DNA from: Clostridia bacterium
GTDB taxonomy: Bacteria; Bacillota; Clostridia; Peptostreptococcales; Acidaminobacteraceae
DNA: 64,000 nt
Reading direction: 5' to 3'
NCBI GenBank assembly: GCA_018399635.1
Contig: JAGYOH010000006.1
Span: 62,001 to 126,000, forward strand
Below the pieces are notes generated by a model, which did no database searches, was not told the DNA's origin, and worked only from the letters and a program-made list of their open reading frames with translations. The stretch's first letter is position 1; each line of letters begins with the position of its first letter. Below, piece after piece: positions 49,046 through 57,642 of the stretch. The translations under genes were made by a program, and so were the position numbers.

Positions 49046-49069
49046 AATAGCCCCCGCCTGGGGGCTATT
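49046..49069. terminator. bidirectional terminator
   Basis: AATAGCCCCC and GGGGGCTATT form a perfect 10 bp stem. It serves the minus-strand gene ending at 49065 (its stop lies in the stem) and perhaps ugd. Confidence 0.8.
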
Positions 49070-50564
49070 TGACTTGGTAGACCTTCACCTCGTAGGGTCT
49101 GTCCTCGATGTACCTTACGATTCTCATGCCGTAGACGGGGCTTTCAAAGGAGGCCGCCAGGGTGCATTCTTCCTCGAGGAAGGTCTTCATCTGATGGTAG
49201 TAGGGATGGAGATTCCCGTACAAATCATTCCACAGGGGCCGTTTTTCATAGATGAAATCCATTTCCTCCGGGTAGAGGATGTATTCAATGCCCCGCTCTC
49301 TGATGTAATCCTCGAAGGTGGTGTCCTCTTGAAGGTGGTCCAGGTTGCGGTAGTCGTAGAAATTTTCCGGATTGAAGGCGAAGAGGGCGTTGAGATTGCC
49401 CAGGACTCTCGCATCCGGCGGCAGAAGGTCCGAAATTTCCTCAAGGTAGGCGTCATAGGTTTGGGAATAGAAGTGGCCGTCGATGTTCTGCCAGGCGCTG
49501 AAGCCCGTATAGACAAGGACCAGGCCCAGGACCAGGCCGGTGACCCCCCGGTGATTCAGCCTGGCCAGGGCCAGGCCCAGGACTCCCAGGTAGAGGGGGA
49601 GGGTGAAGATGATGCTGGTCTGGTTGTAGCGGCCGACGAGGACCAGGCCCAGGTGGAGCATGAACAGGGCCAGGAGGGGAAAGGGACTGATTCTTCTTCT
49701 GATGACAAGCCAGGCGTTGAGGAGGGTGCCGGCGCCGAAGATCAGAAAGAACCCGCGGATATCCGGGGTGTAGTAGGTTCCGGAAACTCCGTAGTAGAGT
49801 TTCTGGTAAAAGGGTTTCATTTGCAGTAACTTGTCAAAAAGACTCATGCCGACACCCAGCTCTGAGCCGTAGTTGAAATAATGGGGGATGAACTTTGGAT
49901 CAAGGGCCAGACTGAAGAGGACGAAGGCGAGGGCCAGGCTCCCCGTAGTGCCGATGAAAAGCAGGATTTTTTTAAAGTCCCTGCCGAGAAGCCAGTAGGC
50001 GAAGACCGGCATGAAGATGAGAAAGCTGTTGGGATGGAGGCCTATGGCCAGGCCTGAAATCAAGCCTGAAACCACCGGGGAGGCGGGTCGGGCCTTGTGG
50101 AGGTAGGTGAGGTTGAGCAGCATGATGAAGAAGAGGACGGCCTCCTGCCTTGCCATATGGGACATATAGATGAACTGGATATTGAACATCAATGCCAGGG
50201 TCAGGGTCAAAGCCAGGCCTTTTTTTCGAGTCAGGGTTTTCATCAGATCAAAGAAAAGCACCAGGCCCCCCATGGCAAAGCACCAGGATATCAGGCGGAG
50301 GGTGAAGATCCTGAAGCCCAGGAGTTTAATGAAGAAAATTTGAATGCCGTTGAAGAGGATTTTGACGGCATGGGGATAACGCGGATAAAGATCGAAGAAG
50401 GATTCCGTGGTTTTCAAGGTGTTTTCCGTAATCATGGTCTGACTCAGACCGGCCAGCCAGGCCTCATCGGAATGGACAAAGGGGAAGTCCGTGAGGAAAA
50501 ACAAACTGGTCACGGCGTAAAGGACCAGTCCGAAAAGGAGTAAATGAGAAGTTTTTACATTCAA
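49065..50564 (-). CDS. GT-C fold membrane glycosyltransferase (PMT/ArnT-like)
   Basis: This 499-residue protein has about 10-11 TM segments in the N-terminal 370 residues and a soluble C-terminal domain. The short motif HSDEAWLAGL after the first TM matches the Asp-Glu metal site of GT-C enzymes that use polyprenyl-linked sugars (PMT, ArnT, GT83/GT39). LGFRIFTLRLISW and HMARQEAVLFFIMLLNL occur in the following loops. Donor and acceptor are not deducible. It stands alone on the minus strand beside ugd and GT4, suggesting work on cell-envelope glycans. Confidence 0.78.
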   Translation of the reverse strand: MNVKTSHLLLFGLVLYAVTSLFFLTDFPFVHSDEAWLAGLSQTMITENTLKTTESFFDLYPRYPHAVKILFNGIQIFFIKLLGFRIFTLRLISWCFAMGGLVLFFDLMKTLTRKKGLALTLTLALMFNIQFIYMSHMARQEAVLFFIMLLNLTYLHKARPASPVVSGLISGLAIGLHPNSFLIFMPVFAYWLLGRDFKKILLFIGTTGSLALAFVLFSLALDPKFIPHYFNYGSELGVGMSLFDKLLQMKPFYQKLYYGVSGTYYTPDIRGFFLIFGAGTLLNAWLVIRRRISPFPLLALFMLHLGLVLVGRYNQTSIIFTLPLYLGVLGLALARLNHRGVTGLVLGLVLVYTGFSAWQNIDGHFYSQTYDAYLEEISDLLPPDARVLGNLNALFAFNPENFYDYRNLDHLQEDTTFEDYIRERGIEYILYPEEMDFIYEKRPLWNDLYGNLHPYYHQMKTFLEEECTLAASFESPVYGMRIVRYIEDRPYEVKVYQVK

Positions 50565-50789
50565 AGGGATACCTCCAGTCAGAGGGTATTAAAATTTCTT
50601 ATAGCCTGTAATTCAGTATATCACAGTTGTTTTACTGAAATATCAGATCTAACTATGATAAAAATTTAACTAACATAAGAAAATATTATAACAAAAATCC
50701 AATAAAGAGGGTATAATGATATTGTCAATTGATACATTATTAACAATCTTTCGCACAATCAATCTTTTTAAATTTTACGGAGGGGTAAA

Positions 50790-51704
50790 ATGAAGAAACT
50801 AATATTTCTATTTTTGATGATGGTGGTTTTAATGATCGGAGTCACAGGATGTACGGCGGGGGTCAACAGTGACCTTGGCACACACATCATTTCAGCAGAA
50901 GACGCCTTGGAAAGAGTAGCGGCAGGGGCCTGGCTCGTCGATGCTCAAAACAACGCGGAAGCCTATCAGGAGAAACATGTCGTGGGGGCGGTTTCCATTA
51001 CTCGGGACAAGATCACCACCTCCGAGCCGGTTCCCAATTCCCTGATTGATCTTGAAACTTTTGAAGAGGTGATGGCCGCGGCCGGCATTGCCAATGACAC
51101 CGAAGTGATCATCTACGACAACAACAAGACCATGGATTCGGGTCGCCTCTTCTGGACCATGGTGAGCTACGGCCATGAAAACGTCAAGGTAGTCAGCGGA
51201 GGACTTCAGGCCCTCATTGATGCGGGAGCGGCAACCGGGACTGAAAGCCCGACGGTCACCCCCTCTGCCTATACGGGGGCACCGCTTGACATGACCTACT
51301 ACGCCAGCATCGATGATGTGATCGATCAGCTGAACTACCCGGATCCAAACACGGTGATTCTGGATACCAGAACACCGGAAGAATTTGAAGCCGGCACGAT
51401 TCCCACTTCGATACTGATTCCCTTTACAGACAACCTGTATGAGGACGGCACCATGATGCCGGCGCAGCAGATCAGAATCATGTACAAGAAGGCGGGAATT
51501 GAAGAAGACGACACCATCATTGCCTACTGCAAGACCTCTGTCAGAGCGGCACAAACCTTTGTAGCACTCAAGAGTGCCGGTTATGAGAAGGTGAAGGTTT
51601 ATGACGGGGCCTATACCGAATGGTCAAGCGATCCGGCACTGCCGGTCCAGATGCCGGAAGGTGAAGCGGCACCAGTGATTTCCAATGTTCAGGATGCATC
51701 ATAA
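50790..51704 (+). CDS. two-domain rhodanese lipoprotein (thiosulfate sulfurtransferase-like)
   Basis: This 304-residue exported lipoprotein (lipobox GVTGC) has two rhodanese domains, about residues 30-160 and 170-295. The N-terminal domain has no active-site Cys (IIYDNNKTMDSGRLFW), as is usual in two-domain thiosulfate sulfurtransferases. The C-terminal one carries Cys247 in IAYCKTSVRAAQTF. It acts outside the membrane and may transfer sulfane sulfur. TACGGAGGGG precedes the ATG. The next gene begins 28 bases downstream and encodes a four-rhodanese lipoprotein. Confidence 0.88.
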   Translation: MKKLIFLFLMMVVLMIGVTGCTAGVNSDLGTHIISAEDALERVAAGAWLVDAQNNAEAYQEKHVVGAVSITRDKITTSEPVPNSLIDLETFEEVMAAAGIANDTEVIIYDNNKTMDSGRLFWTMVSYGHENVKVVSGGLQALIDAGAATGTESPTVTPSAYTGAPLDMTYYASIDDVIDQLNYPDPNTVILDTRTPEEFEAGTIPTSILIPFTDNLYEDGTMMPAQQIRIMYKKAGIEEDDTIIAYCKTSVRAAQTFVALKSAGYEKVKVYDGAYTEWSSDPALPVQMPEGEAAPVISNVQDAS

Positions 51705-51732
51705 ATAAATTGAAAAATTTGGGGAGGATCCT

Positions 51733-53508
51733 ATGAAAAAATTCAAGTTTTTACCACTGATTCTGATTTTCGCAATGTTGTTTATTGCAGGTTGCGGCGC
51801 CCAGGAAGCACCGGCACCGGAAGAAGCAAAGCCGATCATCGAGAAGACCGAGACGGATCCGGCGCCTGCCGACGGCGGCCAGACTGAAACCGACAAAGTT
51901 GCCGGGGTTGCCATCGCCCACCTGGCTGAGAAGCCCAGTGACAACTACATGATCTCAGCAGCCAGCCTGATTGAAAAGATGACAGCAGGAGAGAGCATGA
52001 CCATTCTTGACATCCGTCAGGCGGATGCCTACGAGGCAGGTCATCTCAAGGGAGCCATGAACCTGTCCTGGGGTCCTGATTTCGCCCGGGGACTCAAAGA
52101 TCTCCCCGCAGACCAGACCATCTACGCCTACTGCTACTCCGGACAGACCTGTGCCCAGGCCATCGCCACCATGAACATGCTGGGCTTTGATGCCAAATCA
52201 ATTTCCCTCGGCTGGAATTTCGGTATCAGCCAGACGGAGGGCTATGAAGCCTTTACTGAAACAGAAACCAACCCCCTTGGCACCGAAAATCCCCTTGATT
52301 TTGATCCTGAGGTTTTCGCCGCCATCGATGCCTACTATCAAGAGCTTGCTGAGGTAGCCGGCACCACCTTCGCCAACCACAAAATCAGCGAAGCGGATGC
52401 CAATGCCAATCTCGACAACCCTGATTTCTACTTCCTCTCGATCCGACAGGAAGCCGACTACAACGAAGCCCACATTCCCGGAGCAAAAAATATTCCCTGG
52501 GGCAATGACATGGTCAACGCCTTCGACACCCTGCCCAAGGACAAGAATATCGTGGTCAACTGCTACACCGGCCAGACGGCGGGTCAAACCGTGGCTGTCC
52601 TGAGACTGCTGGGTTACAATGCCGTTTCTGTGAACGGCGGCATCGGTACCCCGGCGAATGGCGATATCGGATACGGAAAATCCTTCGATACGGTTTCCAC
52701 CATCGAAGAGGATGCCGCTGCCGTTCTCAACAACAAACCAGAGCACAACTACATGATCGGCGCTGAAGCCCTCTTCCCCATGATCGACACTCAGGAAGAC
52801 ATGTTGATTCTGGACATTCGTCAGAACGACGTGTACACCGCGGGTCATCTGACTGGAGCCGTCAATGCACCCTGGGGACCTGGATTTGCTGAAGCCATCG
52901 AGAAGCTGCCCATGGATAAACCCATTTACGTGAACTGCTACTCTGGACAGACGGCAGGACAAGCCGTAGGCGTGCTCAATGCCCTGGGCTTTGAAGCCTA
53001 CTCCATCCGTTACGGCTGGAATCTTGGCATCAGCCAGACTGAAGGCTACGAAGCCTATACCGAAGAAACCGTCAACGAACTCAAAGACCACGGCGCCGAG
53101 ATCAATGAGCACAAGCTCACTGCCGGCAAAGCCTATTTTGAGGGATTGGCAGCAGTGGCAGGTACCACCTTCGCCAATTACAAAATCAGTGAAGAGGATA
53201 CCTACAAGGCCGCCATGGCTGATGACGGGACCATCTTCCTGGATATCCGCCAGAACGATGTCTACACGGAAGGCCATATCCCCGGAGCCATCAATGTTCC
53301 CTGGGGTACCGAAATGGTGGCTGGATTCAAGGATCTGCCCAAGGATGCCAAAATCGTAGTCAACTGCTACAGCGGTCAGACGGCGGGGCAAACCGTCGGT
53401 ATCATGAGACTCATGGGCTTTGACGCCGTATCCGTCAATGCCGGGATGGGAACACCTGTCACGGCACCTGCAGGATACGCCAACCAGGGATTTGAACTGG
53501 TACAATAA
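51733..53508 (+). CDS. four-rhodanese-domain lipoprotein
   Basis: This 591-residue exported lipoprotein (lipobox FIAGC followed by a Pro/Ala/Glu linker) contains four tandem rhodanese domains. The active-site cysteines are Cys134, Cys277, Cys402 and Cys545, each in a CYSGQT or CYTGQT loop. Spacing alternates 143, 125 and 143 residues, and linkers (AGTTFANHKISE, AGTTFANYKISE) recur, so the protein arose by duplication of a two-domain unit. All four loops keep Cys, unlike ordinary two-domain enzymes. It is probably co-transcribed with the previous gene. A surface sulfane-sulfur carrier or relay is a reasonable guess. Confidence 0.9.
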   Translation: MKKFKFLPLILIFAMLFIAGCGAQEAPAPEEAKPIIEKTETDPAPADGGQTETDKVAGVAIAHLAEKPSDNYMISAASLIEKMTAGESMTILDIRQADAYEAGHLKGAMNLSWGPDFARGLKDLPADQTIYAYCYSGQTCAQAIATMNMLGFDAKSISLGWNFGISQTEGYEAFTETETNPLGTENPLDFDPEVFAAIDAYYQELAEVAGTTFANHKISEADANANLDNPDFYFLSIRQEADYNEAHIPGAKNIPWGNDMVNAFDTLPKDKNIVVNCYTGQTAGQTVAVLRLLGYNAVSVNGGIGTPANGDIGYGKSFDTVSTIEEDAAAVLNNKPEHNYMIGAEALFPMIDTQEDMLILDIRQNDVYTAGHLTGAVNAPWGPGFAEAIEKLPMDKPIYVNCYSGQTAGQAVGVLNALGFEAYSIRYGWNLGISQTEGYEAYTEETVNELKDHGAEINEHKLTAGKAYFEGLAAVAGTTFANYKISEEDTYKAAMADDGTIFLDIRQNDVYTEGHIPGAINVPWGTEMVAGFKDLPKDAKIVVNCYSGQTAGQTVGIMRLMGFDAVSVNAGMGTPVTAPAGYANQGFELVQ

Positions 53509-53518
53509 TCGTGAGAGG

Positions 53519-53549
53519 AGATGGCGCTTTTTCAAGCGCCATTTTTTTT
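53519..53549 (+). terminator. terminator of the rhodanese operon
   Basis: ATGGCGCTT and AAGCGCCAT form a 9 bp stem followed by eight T residues. Confidence 0.88.
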
Positions 53550-53559
53550 ATTCACAATT

Positions 53560-53672
53560 TGTGGACAAGTTCATGATAAATGTGGATGAAAAGGCACTGG
53601 AATATGAAGCTTTGATTAACAACATGTTAATATCCACAGTCCTGTTGAGGAATCAGGGGATTTTGTGGATAA
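53560..53672. promoter_or_regulatory. second DnaA-box cluster
   Basis: The perfect box TGTGGATAA is at 53664-53672. Single-mismatch boxes are TGTGGACAA (53560-53568), TGTGGATGA (53581-53589) and ATATCCACA (53630-53638). They lie just ahead of a TATAAT at 53703-53708 that should drive the riboswitch transcript. Confidence 0.5.
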
Positions 53673-53724
53673 AGATTTTTACCCGGCAAAGCCGAAATGT
53701 GTTATAATACCCTTGTCAATTGAA

Positions 53725-53885
53725 TAGCAGTTTTCTGGTTGTCCCGATGGACATAAGAAGGAAGCCCGGTGAAATTCCGGCACGGTCCCGCCACTGTAAA
53801 AGTCGAACAGACTTGAAGTCAGATACTTGCCAGTTAACCGAGTTACACAATTCTCACGAGGATGGGAACGTGCTTTAAAATATTT
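53725..53885 (+). promoter_or_regulatory. cobalamin riboswitch 1
   Basis: Conserved core elements are GGTGAAATTCCGGCACGG, CCCGCCACTGTAA, a box near AGTCAGATACTTGCC, and a 3' part with the ACGAGGATGGG-like end. The element precedes btuF-btuC-btuD-like genes. A terminator follows at 53892-53917. Confidence 0.92.
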
Positions 53886-53891
53886 TAAGGT

Positions 53892-53917
53892 GCTTTCCAG
53901 ATGGAAAGCTTTTTTTA
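53892..53917 (+). terminator. riboswitch-linked terminator in front of btuF
   Basis: GCTTTCC and GGAAAGC with loop AGAT are followed by seven T residues. Confidence 0.8.
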
Positions 53918-53955
53918 TTTTGAAGCCTTCTTGTCAAAAAAAGGAGGTCATTTTC

Positions 53956-54903
53956 ATGAAGAGAAAATCAGGATTGTTGTTGCTGCTTGCGGGTGCCTTG
54001 TTCCTGTCGGGATGTGCCCCGGAACCGGTGGTTGAGGTCGCTCCGGAAGAGCCGGCTCATCAGGAAGCCGTCCAGGAGGAGGCGTCATTGTATCCCATGA
54101 CGGTGGTGGACAGTTATGGCCGGGAGGTCATTCTAGAGAGGCAACCCCAACGCGTGATTGCCATGGCCCCCTCCATCACTGAGACCGTTTTCGCCCTTGG
54201 GGCCCAGTCCCGGCTGGTGGGCCGGACGGAATACTGTGATTATCCCGAGGAGGCCGCGGAGATTCCCACCGCCGGCAGCCTGATGACCCCCAACATGGAG
54301 CGGATCATCGAGCTTGAGCCGGATCTGGTCATCGCCTCCACCCATTTCCCCGAGGAGGCGGTGAAGACTCTGGAGGGACTCGGCATCGATGTCGTGGTGT
54401 TTGTGCCCCAGGAATCCTTTGAAGGGACTTACAAGGTGATTGAATCGGTGGGCAGGGTCCTCGGCAGGGTCGATGAGGCCTTGGCCATTCGTGAAGCCAT
54501 TGAGGACAAGGTCCTCGAGGTCAGAGAGCGGGTTGAAGGACTGCCCGGGAAAAGGGTCTACTTTGTCGTGGGCTTCGGTGAATACGGCGATTTCACCGCC
54601 GGAGGGGACACCTTCATCAATGAAATGATCGAGATGGCCGGTGGGGAGAATATTGCCGGAGATGTCGAAGGCTGGGGATATTCCCTTGAAAAAATCATTG
54701 AGAAGGATCCGGAGGTGATCATCATCACGAAATTTTTCGGCCTCAAGGAGGCTTTTGAAACGACACCCAACTACATGGACTTGAATGCCGTGAAGAATGG
54801 AGAGCTCCACGGTCTTGACATCAATGAAATCGAGCGTCAGGGTCCGAGAAGCGGCCTGGGTCTTGAGAGCCTGGCGAAGGCCATTCACGGAGACCTCTAC
54901 TGA
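53956..54903 (+). CDS. btuF: corrinoid ABC transporter substrate-binding lipoprotein (BtuF-like)
   Basis: This 315-residue lipoprotein (lipobox FLSGC, then a Pro/Glu linker) belongs to the periplasmic-binding-protein type II helical backbone family. APSITETVFALGAQSRLVG, YCDYPEEA and IIELEPDLVIAS are characteristic of BtuF and iron-siderophore binding proteins. The preceding cobalamin riboswitch identifies a corrinoid as the substrate. The ATG at 53956 follows AAAGGAGG. It is the first gene of a btuFCD-like operon. Confidence 0.92.
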   Translation: MKRKSGLLLLLAGALFLSGCAPEPVVEVAPEEPAHQEAVQEEASLYPMTVVDSYGREVILERQPQRVIAMAPSITETVFALGAQSRLVGRTEYCDYPEEAAEIPTAGSLMTPNMERIIELEPDLVIASTHFPEEAVKTLEGLGIDVVVFVPQESFEGTYKVIESVGRVLGRVDEALAIREAIEDKVLEVRERVEGLPGKRVYFVVGFGEYGDFTAGGDTFINEMIEMAGGENIAGDVEGWGYSLEKIIEKDPEVIIITKFFGLKEAFETTPNYMDLNAVKNGELHGLDINEIERQGPRSGLGLESLAKAIHGDLY

Positions 54904-54908
54904 ATCAA

Positions 54909-55955
54909 ATGAGGGAAAGTACACGTGGCCGCAGAAAATTCAGACTGCTGGTGGCAGGATACGGGCTGCTGGCCCTGGTGATTCTCATGGGCCTGGTGAC
55001 TCAGGGAACCGTCAGGATTCCCCTCAGCGACATCATCAGGGTCCTGGGGGAGGAACTCTCCTTGATCCCGTCAACGCTCGATGACGGCGGTACCCAGGAG
55101 GCTTATCGGGTCATCCTCCTGAAACTCAGGATTCCCAGAGTGGTGATGGCCTTTATCGTGGGGGCGGCCCTGGCCACCTCAGGTCTGATTTTTCAGGGAA
55201 TTTTCATCAACCCCATGGCTGAGCCCTATGTGCTGGGGGTTTCCTCCGGTGCGGCCTTCGGAGCGACGGTGGTTGCCATATTCGGAATCGGTGGCAGTTT
55301 CCTGGGGTTCAGCATGGTTTCACTGGGTGCTTTCCTGGGGGCGCTCCTGACCTCCTTTCTGGTCTTCACCATCGCCCAGGGGAACCGGTCCAATCAGATG
55401 ACGGTGCTCCTGCTCTCGGGAATCGCCATCAGTTTTTTTCTTTCTTCCCTGATTTCCCTGATGATGACCCTCAACCGGGACGTCATCGAGAATATTTTCT
55501 TCTGGACCATGGGGAGCGTGTCGACGGCGACCTGGGACAAGATTTTTTCCGTGGGGACCGGCATCACCCTGGGAATCGGCATCTTCATCTATTACGCCCA
55601 GGAGCTCAACATCATCCTCACCGGCGAGGACAGCGCCAAGGCCCTTGGGGTCAATGTGAAGCGGGTCAGAAGCATCCTGCTGTACACGGCTTCCCTGGTC
55701 ACCGCCCTGGCGGTGTCGGTGAGCGGCATCATCGGATTCGTGGGGCTGATCGTTCCCCACGGGGTGAGACTCTTGTTCGGCGCCGACAACCGGCGGCTCC
55801 TGCCCCTGACCGCGATCACTGGCGGGCTTTTCCTGAGCATCACCGACATGATCGGTCGTACGGTGGTGCCTCCCATGGAGATTCCTCTAGGGGTCATGAC
55901 GGCCCTGCTGGGTACCCCCTACTTTATCTATCTACTGGTTAGAAGGAAGAGGTGA
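54909..55955 (+). CDS. btuC: corrinoid ABC transporter permease (BtuC-like)
   Basis: This 348-residue FecCD/BtuC-type permease has about ten TM segments. Family blocks are LRIPRVVMAFIVGAALATSG, NPMAEPYVLGVSSGAAFG and GFVGLIVPHGVRLLFG, the latter being the coupling region to the ATPase. It starts five bases after btuF and overlaps btuD. Its specificity for corrinoid comes from the riboswitch upstream of the operon. Confidence 0.93.
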   Translation: MRESTRGRRKFRLLVAGYGLLALVILMGLVTQGTVRIPLSDIIRVLGEELSLIPSTLDDGGTQEAYRVILLKLRIPRVVMAFIVGAALATSGLIFQGIFINPMAEPYVLGVSSGAAFGATVVAIFGIGGSFLGFSMVSLGAFLGALLTSFLVFTIAQGNRSNQMTVLLLSGIAISFFLSSLISLMMTLNRDVIENIFFWTMGSVSTATWDKIFSVGTGITLGIGIFIYYAQELNIILTGEDSAKALGVNVKRVRSILLYTASLVTALAVSVSGIIGFVGLIVPHGVRLLFGADNRRLLPLTAITGGLFLSITDMIGRTVVPPMEIPLGVMTALLGTPYFIYLLVRRKR

Positions 55956-56746
55956 ATGCTTTGAATCAAGAAGCCTACAGAATCAGCAATCTATCCTTTG
56001 GCTACAATGACGAGGTCATGATTCTCGAAGACATATCCACGGCCCTGCCCAGGGGGAAGGTCACGGGTATCATCGGACCCAACGGTTCAGGGAAAACCAC
56101 CCTCATCAAGAACCTGTCCAGAGTGCTTTCTCCTGACAAGGGGAGCATTTTCGTGCTGGGCAAGGCGCTGACGGGATACCGTCAAAGAGAACTTGCCCTG
56201 GTGACCGGGATGGTCTTTCAAGAAAAGGAGACCACCTTCGAGTTTTCGGTTTTCGATCTGGTGATGATGGGGAGATATCCCTATAAAAAGAAGTTCGAGA
56301 TGGAAAATGACGAAGACCGGCTGAAGGTTCTGGAGGCCCTGGAAAAGACCGATGTCCTTGAACTCAAGGACAAGTGCTTTACAGCCCTCAGCGGCGGGGA
56401 AAAGCAGCGGGTGATGATTGCGAGGGCCCTGGCCCAGGAACCCGAAATCCTTATTCTGGATGAACCCATCGCCCATCTTGACCTCCACCACCAGGTGGAG
56501 ATTCTGAATCTCGTCCGGCGGCTGGTCAAGGAAAAGCAAATCTCCGTCTTGATGATTCTTCACGATCTCAATTTCGCCTACGGCTTCTGCGATGAAGTGG
56601 TGCTGCTCAAATCAGGCCGGATTTACAAACAGGGCGACCCCCGGCAGGTGATCACCAAGGAGAACATCAAGCAGGTCTACGAAGCCGATATCGATATCAT
56701 TCTGGACCACCGCACCAACCGCCACCATATCATTCCCGCCTATTGA
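55952..56746 (+). CDS. btuD: corrinoid ABC transporter ATP-binding protein (BtuD-like)
   Basis: This 264-residue ATPase of the FepC/BtuD class has Walker A GPNGSGKTT, signature LSGGEKQRVMIARAL and Walker B ILILDEPIAHLDL. GTG at 55952, overlapping the btuC stop, is the annotated start; TTG at 55961 with GAGGTG upstream is an equal alternative, changing three residues. It ends the operon. No clear terminator follows before the next riboswitch promoter. Confidence 0.92.
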   Translation: MNALNQEAYRISNLSFGYNDEVMILEDISTALPRGKVTGIIGPNGSGKTTLIKNLSRVLSPDKGSIFVLGKALTGYRQRELALVTGMVFQEKETTFEFSVFDLVMMGRYPYKKKFEMENDEDRLKVLEALEKTDVLELKDKCFTALSGGEKQRVMIARALAQEPEILILDEPIAHLDLHHQVEILNLVRRLVKEKQISVLMILHDLNFAYGFCDEVVLLKSGRIYKQGDPRQVITKENIKQVYEADIDIILDHRTNRHHIIPAY

Positions 56747-56792
56747 CATCGCTTGCTGAAGGGGCGGACTATCACGTAATGAAATAACCGGC

Positions 56793-56821
56793 TTGTATTG
56801 CAGAGGATGGTTTCGTATAAT
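56793..56821 (+). promoter_or_regulatory. promoter of the second cobalamin-controlled operon
   Basis: TTGTAT and TATAAT are separated by 17 bases, just before the riboswitch. Confidence 0.7.
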
Positions 56822-56837
56822 AAGAGCGAATGAATCA

Positions 56838-57025
56838 GTAGATTCTGGTGTCCATGAGAGACCCAACAAGGGAATTGAGTGAAAATCTCAAGCTGTCCCA
56901 GCAACCGTAAGACGGACGAAAATCACAAGACCACTGTCAGAGGATTGACGGGAAGGGTGATGACTAGGAGGATGTCGAGCCGGTAGACCTGCCAGAATCA
57001 GTTGAGAGCAAACTCCTGGGGATGG
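56838..57025 (+). promoter_or_regulatory. cobalamin riboswitch 2
   Basis: Core blocks AAGGGAATTGAGTGAAAATC, CCCAGCAACCGTAA, CCACTGTC, GACGGGAAGG and GTAGACCTGCC follow each other in the order of a classical cobalamin element. The downstream genes are not a standard biosynthesis set, so the riboswitch is strong evidence that they relate to corrinoids. Confidence 0.93.
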
Positions 57026-57051
57026 GTGGGAAGGTCTTGATGTGCAAACAA

Positions 57052-57086
57052 GACTCGTTTCCCCGAGGGGAAATGAGTTTTTTATT
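57052..57086 (+). terminator. riboswitch 2 terminator
   Basis: ACTCGTTTCCCC and GGGGAAATGAGT form a 12 bp stem with one mismatch, followed by six T residues. Confidence 0.85.
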
Positions 57087-57100
57087 GGGAGGAAACAGAA

Positions 57101-57631
57101 GTGAAATACCGAAAAATCAACGATGTGAGATGCGCCTACCCTTTTTTATATGATGAGGATTCGAGAAGTGATTTCGAGGTTCTTTCGGACCAGATCACCG
57201 TTGAAATCGCCCTGGTGATCGCCCAGGTGAAGGCAGAGGAGGTTTTCTCTGAAATCCTCCGGGATCTTGAGATATTCAGGGAAAAGACCATGGATCTCAA
57301 TGGGTCCATCCGGGGCAGAATCGGGATTTCCACCGGGGATCTGGAGTACGCCATCCGGCGATACGACCACTACAACGCCATGACCAAGGCCTACATCGGC
57401 GGCTTTCTCCTTCCCTCGGGAAGTCTGGCGGCCCTTGGCGCCCATCGGGTGAGGGGGATGTTCAAGGCCCTGGTGAGGGTGATGAAAGGGGTGGAGGATG
57501 AGGGTTTTGAAGTCCCTGAGAGACTCTTTGACTATGCCAATGTCCTGTCGAATCTTTTTTTCGTCATGGCCAGCGGAATCAATCATTTAGAGGGTCACCC
57601 GCCAATACCCTATGAAACCAAGAATTATTAG
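57101..57631 (+). CDS. unknown protein under cobalamin riboswitch control
   Basis: I do not recognise this 176-residue soluble, helix-rich protein. Conserved-looking parts are VRCAYPFLYDEDSRSDFEVL at the N-terminus and a central RRYDHYNAMTKAYIGGFLLPSG. No Walker motif, TM or signal is visible, and it lacks the TGDxG motif of PduO and the cysteines of EutT. A role as a cobalamin adenosyltransferase or corrinoid-handling protein is only suggested by the riboswitch and the next two genes. AGGAGGAAA precedes the GTG start. Confidence 0.6.
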   Translation: MKYRKINDVRCAYPFLYDEDSRSDFEVLSDQITVEIALVIAQVKAEEVFSEILRDLEIFREKTMDLNGSIRGRIGISTGDLEYAIRRYDHYNAMTKAYIGGFLLPSGSLAALGAHRVRGMFKALVRVMKGVEDEGFEVPERLFDYANVLSNLFFVMASGINHLEGHPPIPYETKNY

Positions 57632-57642
57632 GAGATGGGAAA

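Noticed and set aside
57101-57631. Cob(I)alamin adenosyltransferase of PduO or EutT type.
   Set aside because: Context fits, but the TGDxG motif, the PduO Arg/Asp pattern and the EutT cysteines were not found, so it was left as unknown.
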